This document shows, piece after piece, positions 1 through 8,579 of a stretch of DNA of 64,000 bases; positions within the stretch are counted from its first letter, which is position 1; the number at the start of each line of letters is the position of its first letter. The notes beneath the pieces are model-generated. The model searched no databases, had not been told where the DNA came from, and was given only the letters and a program-made list of their open reading frames with translations. The DNA is taken from contig JAHHQQ010000003.1 in assembly GCA_020026275.1 (NCBI GenBank), positions 62,001 to 126,000 of the forward strand, written 5' to 3'. Origin of the DNA: Bacteroidales bacterium. Its GTDB lineage: Bacteria > Bacteroidota > Bacteroidia > Bacteroidales > UBA932. Position numbers and translations under genes: made by a program.

Positions 1-418
1 CAATGGCCAGACTCTCATCGGGACGGACTGCCGCAAACCGGACAGCGACCATCCCCTTCTCTCCCCCCTTACGGGAAATGTCCATGTGGCTGGACTTACG
101 CCCGAAGATACTCTCCGTGAACACCGAAGTGAACAAAGGCTGATCTTCAGGAATATCATTCCAACGATCGATGATCCGAAGCGTCTTGACCTCCTTTCCC
201 ACCAGGAAAAGATGTTCCTTCCACTCTGTACGGAGCACCTTCCCCTCCTTCTCTATCTCATAATGATAGCTGGGAGTCTTTTCAATCTGGACAGCGTTGA
301 TCTGACCGGTCCAGAGATCCTCTCCAGCATATTCGAGTTGCTGTCTTTTCTTTCCACAGCAGAAGACGAGCTGTTCGCCCCACTGCGTGTGGTATTTCAA
401 ACTGACCAAAAGTTTCAT
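1..418 (-). CDS. malQ: 4-alpha-glucanotransferase (MalQ type), N-terminal part, cut by window edge
   Basis: This is the first 139 codons of a minus-strand gene that continues beyond base 1. The start is the ATG at 418-416, 46 nt after the GH97 stop; an ATG just upstream is followed at once by a stop. The translation begins MKLLVSLKYHTQWGEQLVF and later has GKVLRTEWKEHLFL, TLRIIDRWNDIPEDQPLF and TSVFTESIFGR. This is the pattern of the N-terminal CBM20-type starch-binding modules of Bacteroidetes 4-alpha-glucanotransferases (family knowledge). No signal peptide is present, so it should be cytoplasmic. There it would disproportionate maltodextrins that the MFS permease at 15747 brings in. The catalytic GH77 domain lies outside the window, so the assignment rests on the N-terminal module and on the position at the end of the starch operon. 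Confidence 0.82.
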   Translation of the reverse strand, partial: MKLLVSLKYHTQWGEQLVFCCGKKRQQLEYAGEDLWTGQINAVQIEKTPSYHYEIEKEGKVLRTEWKEHLFLVGKEVKTLRIIDRWNDIPEDQPLFTSVFTESIFGRKSSHMDISRKGGEKGMVAVRFAAVRPDESLAI

Positions 419-464
419 ATCACATTTCAATTGAAAGGAGTCCGGAATCCGGATCCCTTGATTA

Positions 465-2666
465 TTACATTTCCTTGAAAGAAACGGCGAAACCGCCACC
501 ACGAGCCATCTTCATCTTCAAGACACTGTGGCTGTCCACCTTCTCTTTATAGATCTTGTACGCCTGCGGATTGGTCTCATAATCGGCATCCTCCGCATCA
601 GCATAGATCGTTGCCTCGTATTTCTTGTCCGGATTGAGGAAATCCAGTGCCACATCCAAAGTTCTTGCATTCTCGTCGGTCACCCCCCCCATGAACCATT
701 TGCCGGTTCCCTTCTCCTGACGTGCGATCACCAGATAATCACCCGGTTCTGCCAGCAGATATTTGCTTTGCTTCCAATCGATGCCCACTTCCTTGATGAA
801 CTGGAAAGCGTCCATGAACTTCTCGTAATGCTCCGGGAAATCCGCAGCCATCTGGAGAGGTGAATACATGGTCACATACAGAGCCAGCTGATTGGCAATG
901 GTCGCCAGTACCTTGGACTTGTTCTTTCCTCCTGTCACCTTGTCCAAATCCATTTCAAAGATACCTGGAGTGAAATCCATCGGCCCTCCGTTCAGACGGG
1001 TGAAAGGAAGGATGGTGACATGTCTTGGCTGAGTGCCACCAAAAGCTTGATATTCTGTGCCTCTGGCACTTTCATTTCCAATCAAGTTTGGATAGGTACG
1101 GCACAGACCTGTCGGACGGACCGCTTCATGGGCATTGACCATGATATGGTGCTTGGCAGCCTCTTTGACCGCATAGAGATAATGGTTAATCATGTACTGG
1201 CTGTAGTGATAGAAGCCCAGTGGCAGAATATCTCCCACATAACCGCTCTTCACCGCATTGTAGCCATACTTGTCCATGAAGTCGTAAGCCTTCTCCATGT
1301 GACGCTCGTAATTACGTACAGATGAAGAGCTTTCATGGTGCATGAGCAGTCTGATTCCCTTGGAATGAGCATACTCATTCAATGCCTTGATGTCAAAATC
1401 CGGATAAGGAGTGAGGAAATCAAAGACATAGTCCTTGTTGCAGTTGGCCCAGTCTTCCCAACCGATGTTCCAACCTTCTACGAGCACCTGGTCGAAACCA
1501 TGTTTTGCCGCAAAGTCAATATAACGGCAGACATTTTGATTGTTGGCAGAATGTCTTCCATTCGGTTTGCTGGAAGCATAGTCGGTCTGACCCAATTTGA
1601 CAGAAGAGAAATCATCGGTATAAGACCAGGAGCCTTTCCCCGAAATCATTTCCCACCAGACACCCATGTATTTCACCGGTTTGATCCAACTCACATCTTC
1701 ATAGGCACACGGCTCATTCAAATTGAGGACAAGACGAGAGGCCAATTGTTTTCTGGCATCATCTGTCACCTGGATGGTTCTCCAAGGAGACTTGCAAGGT
1801 GTCTGCAAATTGCCCTTCCATCCTTGGGCATCAGGAGTCAAATGCGAAACAAATGTCAAAGTCTCCGGATCCAGTTCCAAATGCATGCAGGCATAGTCGA
1901 CAAGTTCCGCTTCGTGCAGATTGATGTACAGGCCATCGTCTGTCTTCATCTGAAGGGATGTCTGAACACCCGTACAAGAGAACGGGGTCTGGGAAGAATT
2001 GCCGCAAATGGCATTCCTCATCCTATCCTTCATTTCGCTCAGACGAGATTCGGTATATTCATATTCCTGTGTATCGTAGTCACCCGGAATCCACCAGGCA
2101 TGATGGTCACCTGCCATGGCAAACTCGGTCAGTTCCTCCTTGATGACGAAATAGCTCCATTTGTCCTGATACGGGAATTCGTAGCGGAATCCCAGTCCGT
2201 CGTCGAACAGGCGGAAACGGATGTCCATGAGGCGCTCGGTCTCAGTATGCTTGAGGTGAACCAGCAATTCGCTGTAGTGGTTGCGGATCTCTTCTTCTTC
2301 ACCCCATACCGGGTTCCAGGTCTCATCCAGACTGTCTCTTTCCACACCGATGACATCAAAGCCCAGATTGAAAGGAAGGAGCGGCTTATGATCTTGCTTC
2401 TCAATTCCAGTTCCTGTATAGACCAGTTCTTCTGCCTTGAGAGTTCCTCGCAATTCGAAACCCAAACCTGAAGGCAAAATGACAGGACGACCTTCATAGT
2501 TTAAGGAATACTTGGGAGCGCCATCCGGCTCCATCATGAAACTCATTTCCAAGTTTCCATCTGGTGAAGTCATGCTGGCTACTACTTCAGGTACTTTTTC
2601 TGGCCCAGAGACAGTGCAGGAAGCCAGCATGGATACAGCGGCGAAAAATGATAAAAATTTATTCAT
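465..2666 (-). CDS. susB: GH97 alpha-glucosidase lipoprotein, SusB type
   Basis: A 733-residue glycoside hydrolase family 97 enzyme that releases glucose from the non-reducing end of maltooligosaccharides by inversion. The N-terminus is a lipoprotein signal with lipobox LASC (Cys about 17). The family's acidic residues are all in place: Glu about 201, Glu397 (VLVEGWN), Glu445 (MHHESS), Glu514 (VNAHEAVRP), Glu532 and Glu538 (IGNESARGTEY). Their spacing matches, with an offset of about 6, the calcium ligands and acid/base residues I recall for Bacteroides SusB. Residues after the lipid Cys (TVSG) carry no acidic surface-export signal, which fits a periplasmic-face enzyme. The gene lies 44 nt downstream of the neopullulanase and is followed by malQ, so it is part of the starch operon. 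Length is normal for the family. Confidence 0.93.
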   Translation of the reverse strand: MNKFLSFFAAVSMLASCTVSGPEKVPEVVASMTSPDGNLEMSFMMEPDGAPKYSLNYEGRPVILPSGLGFELRGTLKAEELVYTGTGIEKQDHKPLLPFNLGFDVIGVERDSLDETWNPVWGEEEEIRNHYSELLVHLKHTETERLMDIRFRLFDDGLGFRYEFPYQDKWSYFVIKEELTEFAMAGDHHAWWIPGDYDTQEYEYTESRLSEMKDRMRNAICGNSSQTPFSCTGVQTSLQMKTDDGLYINLHEAELVDYACMHLELDPETLTFVSHLTPDAQGWKGNLQTPCKSPWRTIQVTDDARKQLASRLVLNLNEPCAYEDVSWIKPVKYMGVWWEMISGKGSWSYTDDFSSVKLGQTDYASSKPNGRHSANNQNVCRYIDFAAKHGFDQVLVEGWNIGWEDWANCNKDYVFDFLTPYPDFDIKALNEYAHSKGIRLLMHHESSSSVRNYERHMEKAYDFMDKYGYNAVKSGYVGDILPLGFYHYSQYMINHYLYAVKEAAKHHIMVNAHEAVRPTGLCRTYPNLIGNESARGTEYQAFGGTQPRHVTILPFTRLNGGPMDFTPGIFEMDLDKVTGGKNKSKVLATIANQLALYVTMYSPLQMAADFPEHYEKFMDAFQFIKEVGIDWKQSKYLLAEPGDYLVIARQEKGTGKWFMGGVTDENARTLDVALDFLNPDKKYEATIYADAEDADYETNPQAYKIYKEKVDSHSVLKMKMARGGGFAVSFKEM

Positions 2667-2710
2667 TGCAATTAATTGTAACTTAGATGTACTAATGTAC
2701 TGAAAGAAAT

Positions 2711-4633
2711 TTAAAATTCAACCACAAGAGCCTGTTTGGGTTCCACAACCGTTTCATCGGAAAGGCTCATTTTCTTGCCCGTCAGCACGTTTCTGCCTTC
2801 TCCCAAATTCTCGGACATTTCTGAATAATAGGACCATGGCACTTTCTTGTCTTCAAGAGAATTGTTGATATAGACAAAAACGGTATCGGTATCATTATAA
2901 CGGAAAAAGCCGTAGGTATTGTCTCTGGACAAAAAATGCAGAGTCTTTCCATTGTGGATGACCTCCTTGTTCTTTCTCCACTGGAAAAGCGTGCTTACAT
3001 ACTGGAACAAGTCTTCTGCCTGCCCTGCTTGCATTTTCATTCCATCTGTATTCTGATCTGCCGCCAATCGGCCTGCTTGGGTGAACTGGTCAAATTCATC
3101 CCCTTCCCAGCCACCAGGGAAATCGACACGGAGACCGCCATGACCCTCTGAACGATTTTTGGACACCATCATCTGCTCGTCTCCGGCAAAGATTTGCGGA
3201 AAACCACGAAGTGTCGCCATCAATGTCATCGCAAGTTTGAGACGGTCAGGATCTTTCTTGACGACATCACCGATGCGGTCGGTGTCATGATTGCCGATAA
3301 AAATCAACATTTTTGAAAGATCCTGATAGCAGAAATCATGGGACAGGACATCGTAAACGCGTGTCATGCCTTGTCCCCAATCCGGTTGATTCTCCGTCAA
3401 AGCAGTACGAATTGCATCTTGCAATGGAAAATCCATGATAGACGGAAGATTCGAGTTGAAGCCATCTTTATTCGGATTGTCCTTCTGCCAATATGCCAGC
3501 TGCGGAATGGAACTGGTCCAACACTCTCCCATAATATTGAAATGAGGATACTCCCGAGTGACGGCGGCGCACCATTCGGACATCGGTTCCTTCTCATTGT
3601 AAGGATAGGTATCTACTCTGAAACCATCCAGATCAGCATATTCAATCCACCAGATAGCCCACTGCTTGAAATATTGGAGAGTATAAGGATTGTCCAGGTT
3701 CATGTCCGGCATGGAAGGGACAAACCAGCCGCTCTCCTGATAGTAGAGGTCTTTCTTGGAAGCGTTGATGTCCATATTGGTGGAGAAGCAGACATTGGTT
3801 CCCGTGTATTCCGGGAACTGATGGATCCAATCTTCAAAAGGAAGATCATTCATCCACCAATGTTCCGTACCACAATGATTAGTGACAATATCCATGAGAA
3901 CTTTCAGCCCTTTTTCATGAGCCTTGTCCACAAAAGTGCGGTACAAGGCATTGTCTCCGAAACGCGGGTCGATACGATAATAGTCAGAAGCCGCATAACC
4001 ATGATAAGAGCCTTCCGGAGCATTGTCCTCCAGCATTGGAGTGCACCAGATGGCTGTCGCTCCCAATTCTGAAATGTAATCCAGATGATCCATGATCCCT
4101 TGGATGTCGCCACCATGTCTTCCGAAGAAAGCGTCACGGTCTGCCTTGTCGTCGGTATCGGATGTATTGTCATTGGAAGGGTCACCATTGGCAAAACGGT
4201 CCGGCATGATCAGATAAATCATGTCCGCTGTCGAGAAACTTTTCCGCTCCGCAGAATGTTCACGGCGCTCTTCAATCTGATAAGCGTACTTGAACTGCTT
4301 CTCGCCCTTGGTGAAGACGAGATAGCAGGTTCCTGGCTCTGCATCGGGACGGATCTCGATGTCAGCAAATATGAAATTAGGATTGTCTGCCTGATGGATC
4401 TGGGAGATGGAGACACCTTTTGCCCCTTCCAGATGGAGTTCATACTCGGAAATGCCTTCTCCATGAATCATCAGCTGGAGAGGGAGTTTCATTCCGGTCC
4501 ACCATGACAAAGGTTCCACATGACTGATCTGCGCAGACGTCGCATCCGCTACCGAAGCAGCGTCAAAAGCAGGTTGGCCTGCACAGGAAACCAGTGCAAG
4601 AACCGATAGCGTAAGACAAATCTGTTTGAACAT
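2711..4633 (-). CDS. susA: GH13 neopullulanase/cyclomaltodextrinase-type lipoprotein, SusA-like
   Basis: A 640-residue GH13 enzyme expected to cut imported malto-oligosaccharides (alpha-1,4 links, cyclodextrins, pullulan) in the periplasm. It has a lipoprotein signal with Cys17 (LVSC), an N-terminal Ig-like domain (about 35-125), then the (beta/alpha)8 domain opening with MIYLIMPDRFANGDPSNDN, a signature of the cyclomaltodextrinase/neopullulanase subgroup. Catalytic residues are visible: Asp341 (GFRVDTYP), Glu370 (IMGECW) and Asp450 (IGNHDTDR). The C-terminal 80 residues form the usual beta domain. The residues after the lipid Cys (AGQP) lack an acidic export signal, consistent with a periplasmic location. 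It sits between a short GH13 gene (33 nt upstream) and the GH97 gene, the same susA-susB neighbourhood known from Bacteroides starch loci. Confidence 0.9.
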   Translation of the reverse strand: MFKQICLTLSVLALVSCAGQPAFDAASVADATSAQISHVEPLSWWTGMKLPLQLMIHGEGISEYELHLEGAKGVSISQIHQADNPNFIFADIEIRPDAEPGTCYLVFTKGEKQFKYAYQIEERREHSAERKSFSTADMIYLIMPDRFANGDPSNDNTSDTDDKADRDAFFGRHGGDIQGIMDHLDYISELGATAIWCTPMLEDNAPEGSYHGYAASDYYRIDPRFGDNALYRTFVDKAHEKGLKVLMDIVTNHCGTEHWWMNDLPFEDWIHQFPEYTGTNVCFSTNMDINASKKDLYYQESGWFVPSMPDMNLDNPYTLQYFKQWAIWWIEYADLDGFRVDTYPYNEKEPMSEWCAAVTREYPHFNIMGECWTSSIPQLAYWQKDNPNKDGFNSNLPSIMDFPLQDAIRTALTENQPDWGQGMTRVYDVLSHDFCYQDLSKMLIFIGNHDTDRIGDVVKKDPDRLKLAMTLMATLRGFPQIFAGDEQMMVSKNRSEGHGGLRVDFPGGWEGDEFDQFTQAGRLAADQNTDGMKMQAGQAEDLFQYVSTLFQWRKNKEVIHNGKTLHFLSRDNTYGFFRYNDTDTVFVYINNSLEDKKVPWSYYSEMSENLGEGRNVLTGKKMSLSDETVVEPKQALVVEF

Positions 4634-4666
4634 AATGATATATATTTTATTTATTTAGGATCAATA

Positions 4667-5890
4667 TTATTTCAAAACCTCCAGACTGTATTTCCATGGA
4701 GCCTCCAGCTGTACGGTCACCTTGACCTGGTTGTCCGGCAGCGTTCTGGTAAAGGAAATCGTGTTCCCTTCGGTGGAAAGCAGCTTGAAAGAACCTCCTT
4801 CCAGACCGGATGCCAAAGCAGGGTTGCTGTGACGGAAATCGATCAGGCCCTGATAGAAGGTCGTGTATCCATTCTCCTTCCAGGCAGGGATCGGGTCCTT
4901 CTCAAAGAACTGGAAACGATGGTTCCATCCCATCTCCTGTCCCGTATAGATAAGCGGCTGGGAAGACGGCAAAGTGAAAGTGAGGACAGCCATCGCCTTG
5001 ACGGCCTCGCCCATCCTTTCAAACTCTGTTCCGGCCCAGGAATTCTCATCGTGGTTGGAAGTGAACATGAGTCGGGAAGCCTCTGCAGGAGTGGCTTGGG
5101 CATCTTTCTCCAGATAGCCCACCAGATCCTCCACGGTCTTCTTTCCCTGTGCAATGTCATTCATCAGATGATGCAGTTCCCAAGCATAGGAAGTGTTGAA
5201 ACCGGAAATCTGATGCAGACTCGGGTTCTCCCCTTCTGCCAGCATGTAGAGCTGCGGATTTTCCTGACGCAGCCCTTCAATGGTCTCTTTCCAGAACTCG
5301 AAAGGCACCTCGCAGGCCATGTCGCAACGGAAACCGTCCACACCCCTTTTGAGCCAGAAATGCATGGCTTCCTGCTGGGCTTTCCAGACCGCCTTGTTCT
5401 CATAATTCAAAGCGGCGATGTCGGTCCAATCGTATTGGACAATCGTATTGCCTTCCTCGTCGCGCTCGTACCAGTCGGCAGGACATTCATTAATCCAACG
5501 GGCATCCGGTGAAGTGTGGTTCGCCACCCAGTCCAGAATGACCTTGAATCCCCTGTCATGCGCTTCAGCGAGGAAATGATCAAAATCTTCCAAGGTGCCG
5601 AACTCAGGATTGACGGCACAATAATCGGAAATGGCATAATAGGAACCCAGTGTCCCCTTTCTTTCCTTGACCCCGATCGGATAGATCGGCATGAGCCAGA
5701 GAATGTCCACACCGAGCTTCTCCAGACGAGGCAGCTCCTTTTCCGCTGCCGCAAATGTCCCCTCCGGCGTATATTGCCGCACGTTCATCTCGTAGATGAC
5801 GGAATTCTGCCAGCTCCTCTCCTCCGGAGCCGTAGAACAGGAAGTGAAGACAGTCGCCAAAAGGACGAGCAACCAAATTATCTTTTTCAT
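4667..5890 (-). CDS. Short GH13 alpha-amylase-family lipoprotein
   Basis: A 407-residue alpha-amylase-family enzyme with a lipoprotein signal (Cys18, FTSC). The catalytic barrel starts almost directly after the signal (VIYEMNVRQYTPEGTFAA) and no extra N-terminal carbohydrate-binding domain is present. The three catalytic acids are visible: Asp190 (VDGFRCDMA), Glu219 (MLAEGEN) and Asp281 (TSNHDENSW). A short beta-type C-terminal region of about 70 residues closes the protein. This is compact for GH13. The exact specificity (maltogenic amylase, glucosidase or oligo-1,6-glucosidase-like) cannot be read from sequence. It lies 12 nt after the BACON/CBM48 amylase and 33 nt before the SusA-like gene, so it is co-transcribed with the starch operon. 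The sequence after the lipid Cys (STAPEE) gives only a weak hint about surface or periplasmic location. Confidence 0.87.
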   Translation of the reverse strand: MKKIIWLLVLLATVFTSCSTAPEERSWQNSVIYEMNVRQYTPEGTFAAAEKELPRLEKLGVDILWLMPIYPIGVKERKGTLGSYYAISDYCAVNPEFGTLEDFDHFLAEAHDRGFKVILDWVANHTSPDARWINECPADWYERDEEGNTIVQYDWTDIAALNYENKAVWKAQQEAMHFWLKRGVDGFRCDMACEVPFEFWKETIEGLRQENPQLYMLAEGENPSLHQISGFNTSYAWELHHLMNDIAQGKKTVEDLVGYLEKDAQATPAEASRLMFTSNHDENSWAGTEFERMGEAVKAMAVLTFTLPSSQPLIYTGQEMGWNHRFQFFEKDPIPAWKENGYTTFYQGLIDFRHSNPALASGLEGGSFKLLSTEGNTISFTRTLPDNQVKVTVQLEAPWKYSLEVLK

Positions 5891-5902
5891 ATCTGTGTTT
5901 TT

Positions 5903-8446
5903 CTAGAAATTAACCAGCAATTTGAATTCTCCCGGCTGGAGCGCAATCCTCTGTTTTGCTCCCTGATAGGTATTTTTACCGGCGAAGTAATCTTTCCAAG
6001 TCTTGCCGTCGGAGAAATTGAGCTCCACGTCTGTCGCCTTGTCGCCGAAGTTGCCGATCACCATGAAAGTGTCGGCACCGGCCGATGCATGGATGGTACG
6101 GATCGGCCAGGAATTGGACCCCACCTTCCACTCGAAGGAGGCACCTGCCTGGAAGAACTCAGGATGAGCATTGCGGAAGCCCAGCAGACCGGCATAAGTG
6201 TCGTGAAGCGCCTTTCTTTCCGGCACATCCAGGTATTCCCATCTGACCGGCTTCTCACCAGTCCTGCCACCTTCCTCAATGGAAACGTCATAACCCATCT
6301 CACCGAACTGCCAGATCATCTTCGGACCCGGAACTGTCAGGAAGAAAGCGGCGTTCAAACCGGCACGCTTCATCCGGAGTGAGAGGCTGTTCTTGATAGA
6401 GGAAGTGCCATATTTCTGTGCCTTGAAGGCGGTCCTTTCCTCATCGTGGCTCTCCATGAAGCCGACATAGGCGCCGAATGGAATATCATGGCCGGTGTAG
6501 AGACCTTCGAAACCACTGTTCTCCTTGTAGCCCATCGCAGACTGGCAATAGGCGTTGTTCAGATTTCTCCACACCTTCATGCCATTCTCAGCCAGTTCCT
6601 TCTCTTCCCTCAGACAGCAGAAATGCTCCAGAATGGTGATGGCATCAGGATTCTCGGCAACGATGGCATTGTGGTAATCTTTGAGGATGGCAACTCTGGC
6701 AGCATCGTAATTGCCTGCGGTCGCCTCTGTAGAAGAAGTCTGGGTCAGACCTTTGCTCAAATCGAAGCGGAAGCCATCGACCCGGTATTCCTTCAGGAGA
6801 TACTGAAGACTCCGTTTCACGTGCTCTCTGACGGTCTTGTTCTCATGGTTCCAGTCCTCAAACACACTGTATGGATGAGGTGCCTGCATATTGAACCACG
6901 GATTGTTCTCGGCCACCTTGTTGCCGCTGGAGAAGAGCTTCGCCATCGGATTCAGGATGGTGACATGGTTGTAGACCACATCAAGAATGACGGCAATGCC
7001 CCTTTTGTGGCATTCGTCCACAAACTGCTTGTACAAGTCACGGGAGCCATAGGCCTTGTCCAGTGCAAAATAATGGTTGGGATTGTAGCCCCAGCTCAAA
7101 TTGCCGTCAAATTCCTGGACCGGCATGAGTTCAATGGCGTTGATTCCCAATTTCTGGAGGTAATCCAGTTTTTCGAGGGCGCCATGCAGATCTTTGTTGC
7201 GTGTGAAATCTCTCAGCAGCATTTCATAGATCACCAGATTGTTCTGGTCCTTCGCCTTGAAGCCGTCTGTTTTCCAGGCATATCCACTGCGGTTTCCAGT
7301 CTGGAAAGCGGAAATGAGGCCGGAAGCTTCTGATGGACATGGAGTCAGACCAGGATAGGTTGATTCCGGAATATAGCGGTCATTGGCGGTATCGTAGACA
7401 ATCTCCGTGTACGGATCGGACACTCTGACAGAAGCCCCCTGCTTGTAGCCGGGATGATATTGGAAGAGGTATTCCTTTCCTGCCTCCAGCCCGGTCATCG
7501 TGTACCACCAGCAGCCGGCAGCGGCATCCCACTTCATCATGTACTGGCTGTCCCGTTTCCATTTGCTGAAATCACCGATCAGATAGCAGTAGTCATGGGA
7601 CTGGCCGTTTTTGTCCTTGTCGTAGAATACGAAAGTGACCGTGTGGTCATCCACGTAGTTGATACCGTGTTTCACACCGCCAGGAAGCGGAGCTTCGACC
7701 ACCTTGTCCGGCACGAACTGATATTTGTTGTCCTGGACTTTTACCAGCAGGTCGGCAGTCTGTTTGCTTCCATCTGCATTTCTGACGACCACGCCGATAT
7801 TGGCGACGGCATTCTCTCCAGAACCGAACCAGTCACGGATGGCCGGACCGATCTCCAGTGACCAGAGATTATTCTTCACTTTCTTGAATTTGCATTTGTC
7901 CTTGTTCTCAGACCATTCTGCCTGGACGAAGGACCATTCCTCATCGACCAGACCGATGTGGGCATAGAGCTCACCGGAATAGTCATAGAACGGAGAACCG
8001 GTGTCAGCACCGTAATACAGGGTGCAGGCCTTGTCGGCATCCGGCAGCTCCGGCACGGCGAACAGGCCGGTCCGGTCCGTATCCGGTTTGGCTTCCCCGG
8101 CCGTCTGGATGACGGTCAGCTGCACTTTGTTGCCAGTGACTGTCTGGAAGGTAACGATGGTGGAACGACGGTTGCCTTCATTCTGCTGGACGCTGAGAAC
8201 CAGGTCGGCCGTACCGTTTCCCTGCATCTTGTCCAGAGAGCACCAGGCGGCATCCTTCGGAACAGCGGCCTTCCACTTTCCATTGGACGTGACTTTCAGG
8301 TTTTTCTGTGCGGCGGCACTTTCAAACTGCGCCATCTTAGGCTCCACGGAAATGCGGATTTCCTCTTCCGGTGCCTCCTGTTTTGCACAGGCGATGGACA
8401 TCAGGGCAGCCATCGCAAAGGTGATATATCTGAAGAACTTCTTCAT
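5903..8446 (-). CDS. Multidomain GH13 amylase/pullulanase lipoprotein (BACON + CBM48), SusG position
   Basis: An 847-residue lipoprotein (Cys20, SIAC) in the position that SusG, the surface amylase, has in the Bacteroides locus. Domains in order: BACON-like beta domain about 30-118; a second beta domain about 125-245 with the LYAHIGLVDEEWSF pattern often seen before Bacteroidetes amylase domains; a CBM48-like module about 255-355 (CYLIGDFSKW); and a GH13 barrel from about 405 (LVIYEMLLRDFT). Catalytic residues are Asp562 (VDGFRFDLS), Glu607 (TILEHF) and Asp668 (FMESHDEE). CBM48 plus this barrel resembles pullulanase and branching-enzyme relatives, so it may act on alpha-1,6 as well as alpha-1,4 links. 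AKQE and then EEE closely follow the lipid Cys, which suggests surface export. A 133-nt gap with hairpins separates it from the SusF-like gene. Confidence 0.88.
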   Translation of the reverse strand: MKKFFRYITFAMAALMSIACAKQEAPEEEIRISVEPKMAQFESAAAQKNLKVTSNGKWKAAVPKDAAWCSLDKMQGNGTADLVLSVQQNEGNRRSTIVTFQTVTGNKVQLTVIQTAGEAKPDTDRTGLFAVPELPDADKACTLYYGADTGSPFYDYSGELYAHIGLVDEEWSFVQAEWSENKDKCKFKKVKNNLWSLEIGPAIRDWFGSGENAVANIGVVVRNADGSKQTADLLVKVQDNKYQFVPDKVVEAPLPGGVKHGINYVDDHTVTFVFYDKDKNGQSHDYCYLIGDFSKWKRDSQYMMKWDAAAGCWWYTMTGLEAGKEYLFQYHPGYKQGASVRVSDPYTEIVYDTANDRYIPESTYPGLTPCPSEASGLISAFQTGNRSGYAWKTDGFKAKDQNNLVIYEMLLRDFTRNKDLHGALEKLDYLQKLGINAIELMPVQEFDGNLSWGYNPNHYFALDKAYGSRDLYKQFVDECHKRGIAVILDVVYNHVTILNPMAKLFSSGNKVAENNPWFNMQAPHPYSVFEDWNHENKTVREHVKRSLQYLLKEYRVDGFRFDLSKGLTQTSSTEATAGNYDAARVAILKDYHNAIVAENPDAITILEHFCCLREEKELAENGMKVWRNLNNAYCQSAMGYKENSGFEGLYTGHDIPFGAYVGFMESHDEERTAFKAQKYGTSSIKNSLSLRMKRAGLNAAFFLTVPGPKMIWQFGEMGYDVSIEEGGRTGEKPVRWEYLDVPERKALHDTYAGLLGFRNAHPEFFQAGASFEWKVGSNSWPIRTIHASAGADTFMVIGNFGDKATDVELNFSDGKTWKDYFAGKNTYQGAKQRIALQPGEFKLLVNF

Positions 8447-8510
8447 ATTTCTACAATTTGTGGTGAATTGAAAATAATCAGCTCCGGCATGGTGTCCGGA
8501 AATTGGTGAA

Positions 8511-8564
8511 CTGGAGACCGGTCAGGGTCTCCAGCCCAAAAGAAGGGCAGGTCAGCACCTGCCC
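8511..8564 (-). terminator. Two intercistronic hairpins, possible partial terminator or processing site
   Basis: Two perfect inverted repeats follow one another in the 133-nt gap between the SusF-like and amylase genes. In transcript order (minus strand) the first is an 8-bp stem (8557-8564 with 8545-8552, 4-nt loop) followed by TTCTTTT. The second is a 9-bp stem (8526-8534 with 8511-8519). They could reduce read-through into the hydrolase genes or protect the upstream susCDEF-like mRNA. The run of T is interrupted by a C, so I treat this as a weak terminator or stability element. Confidence 0.5.
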
Positions 8565-8579
8565 GAAATTACGTTCATC

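Noticed and set aside
1335..2471. Antisense frame over the GH97 gene
   Set aside because: GH97 catalytic residues confirm the minus strand; the antisense translation has no family features.
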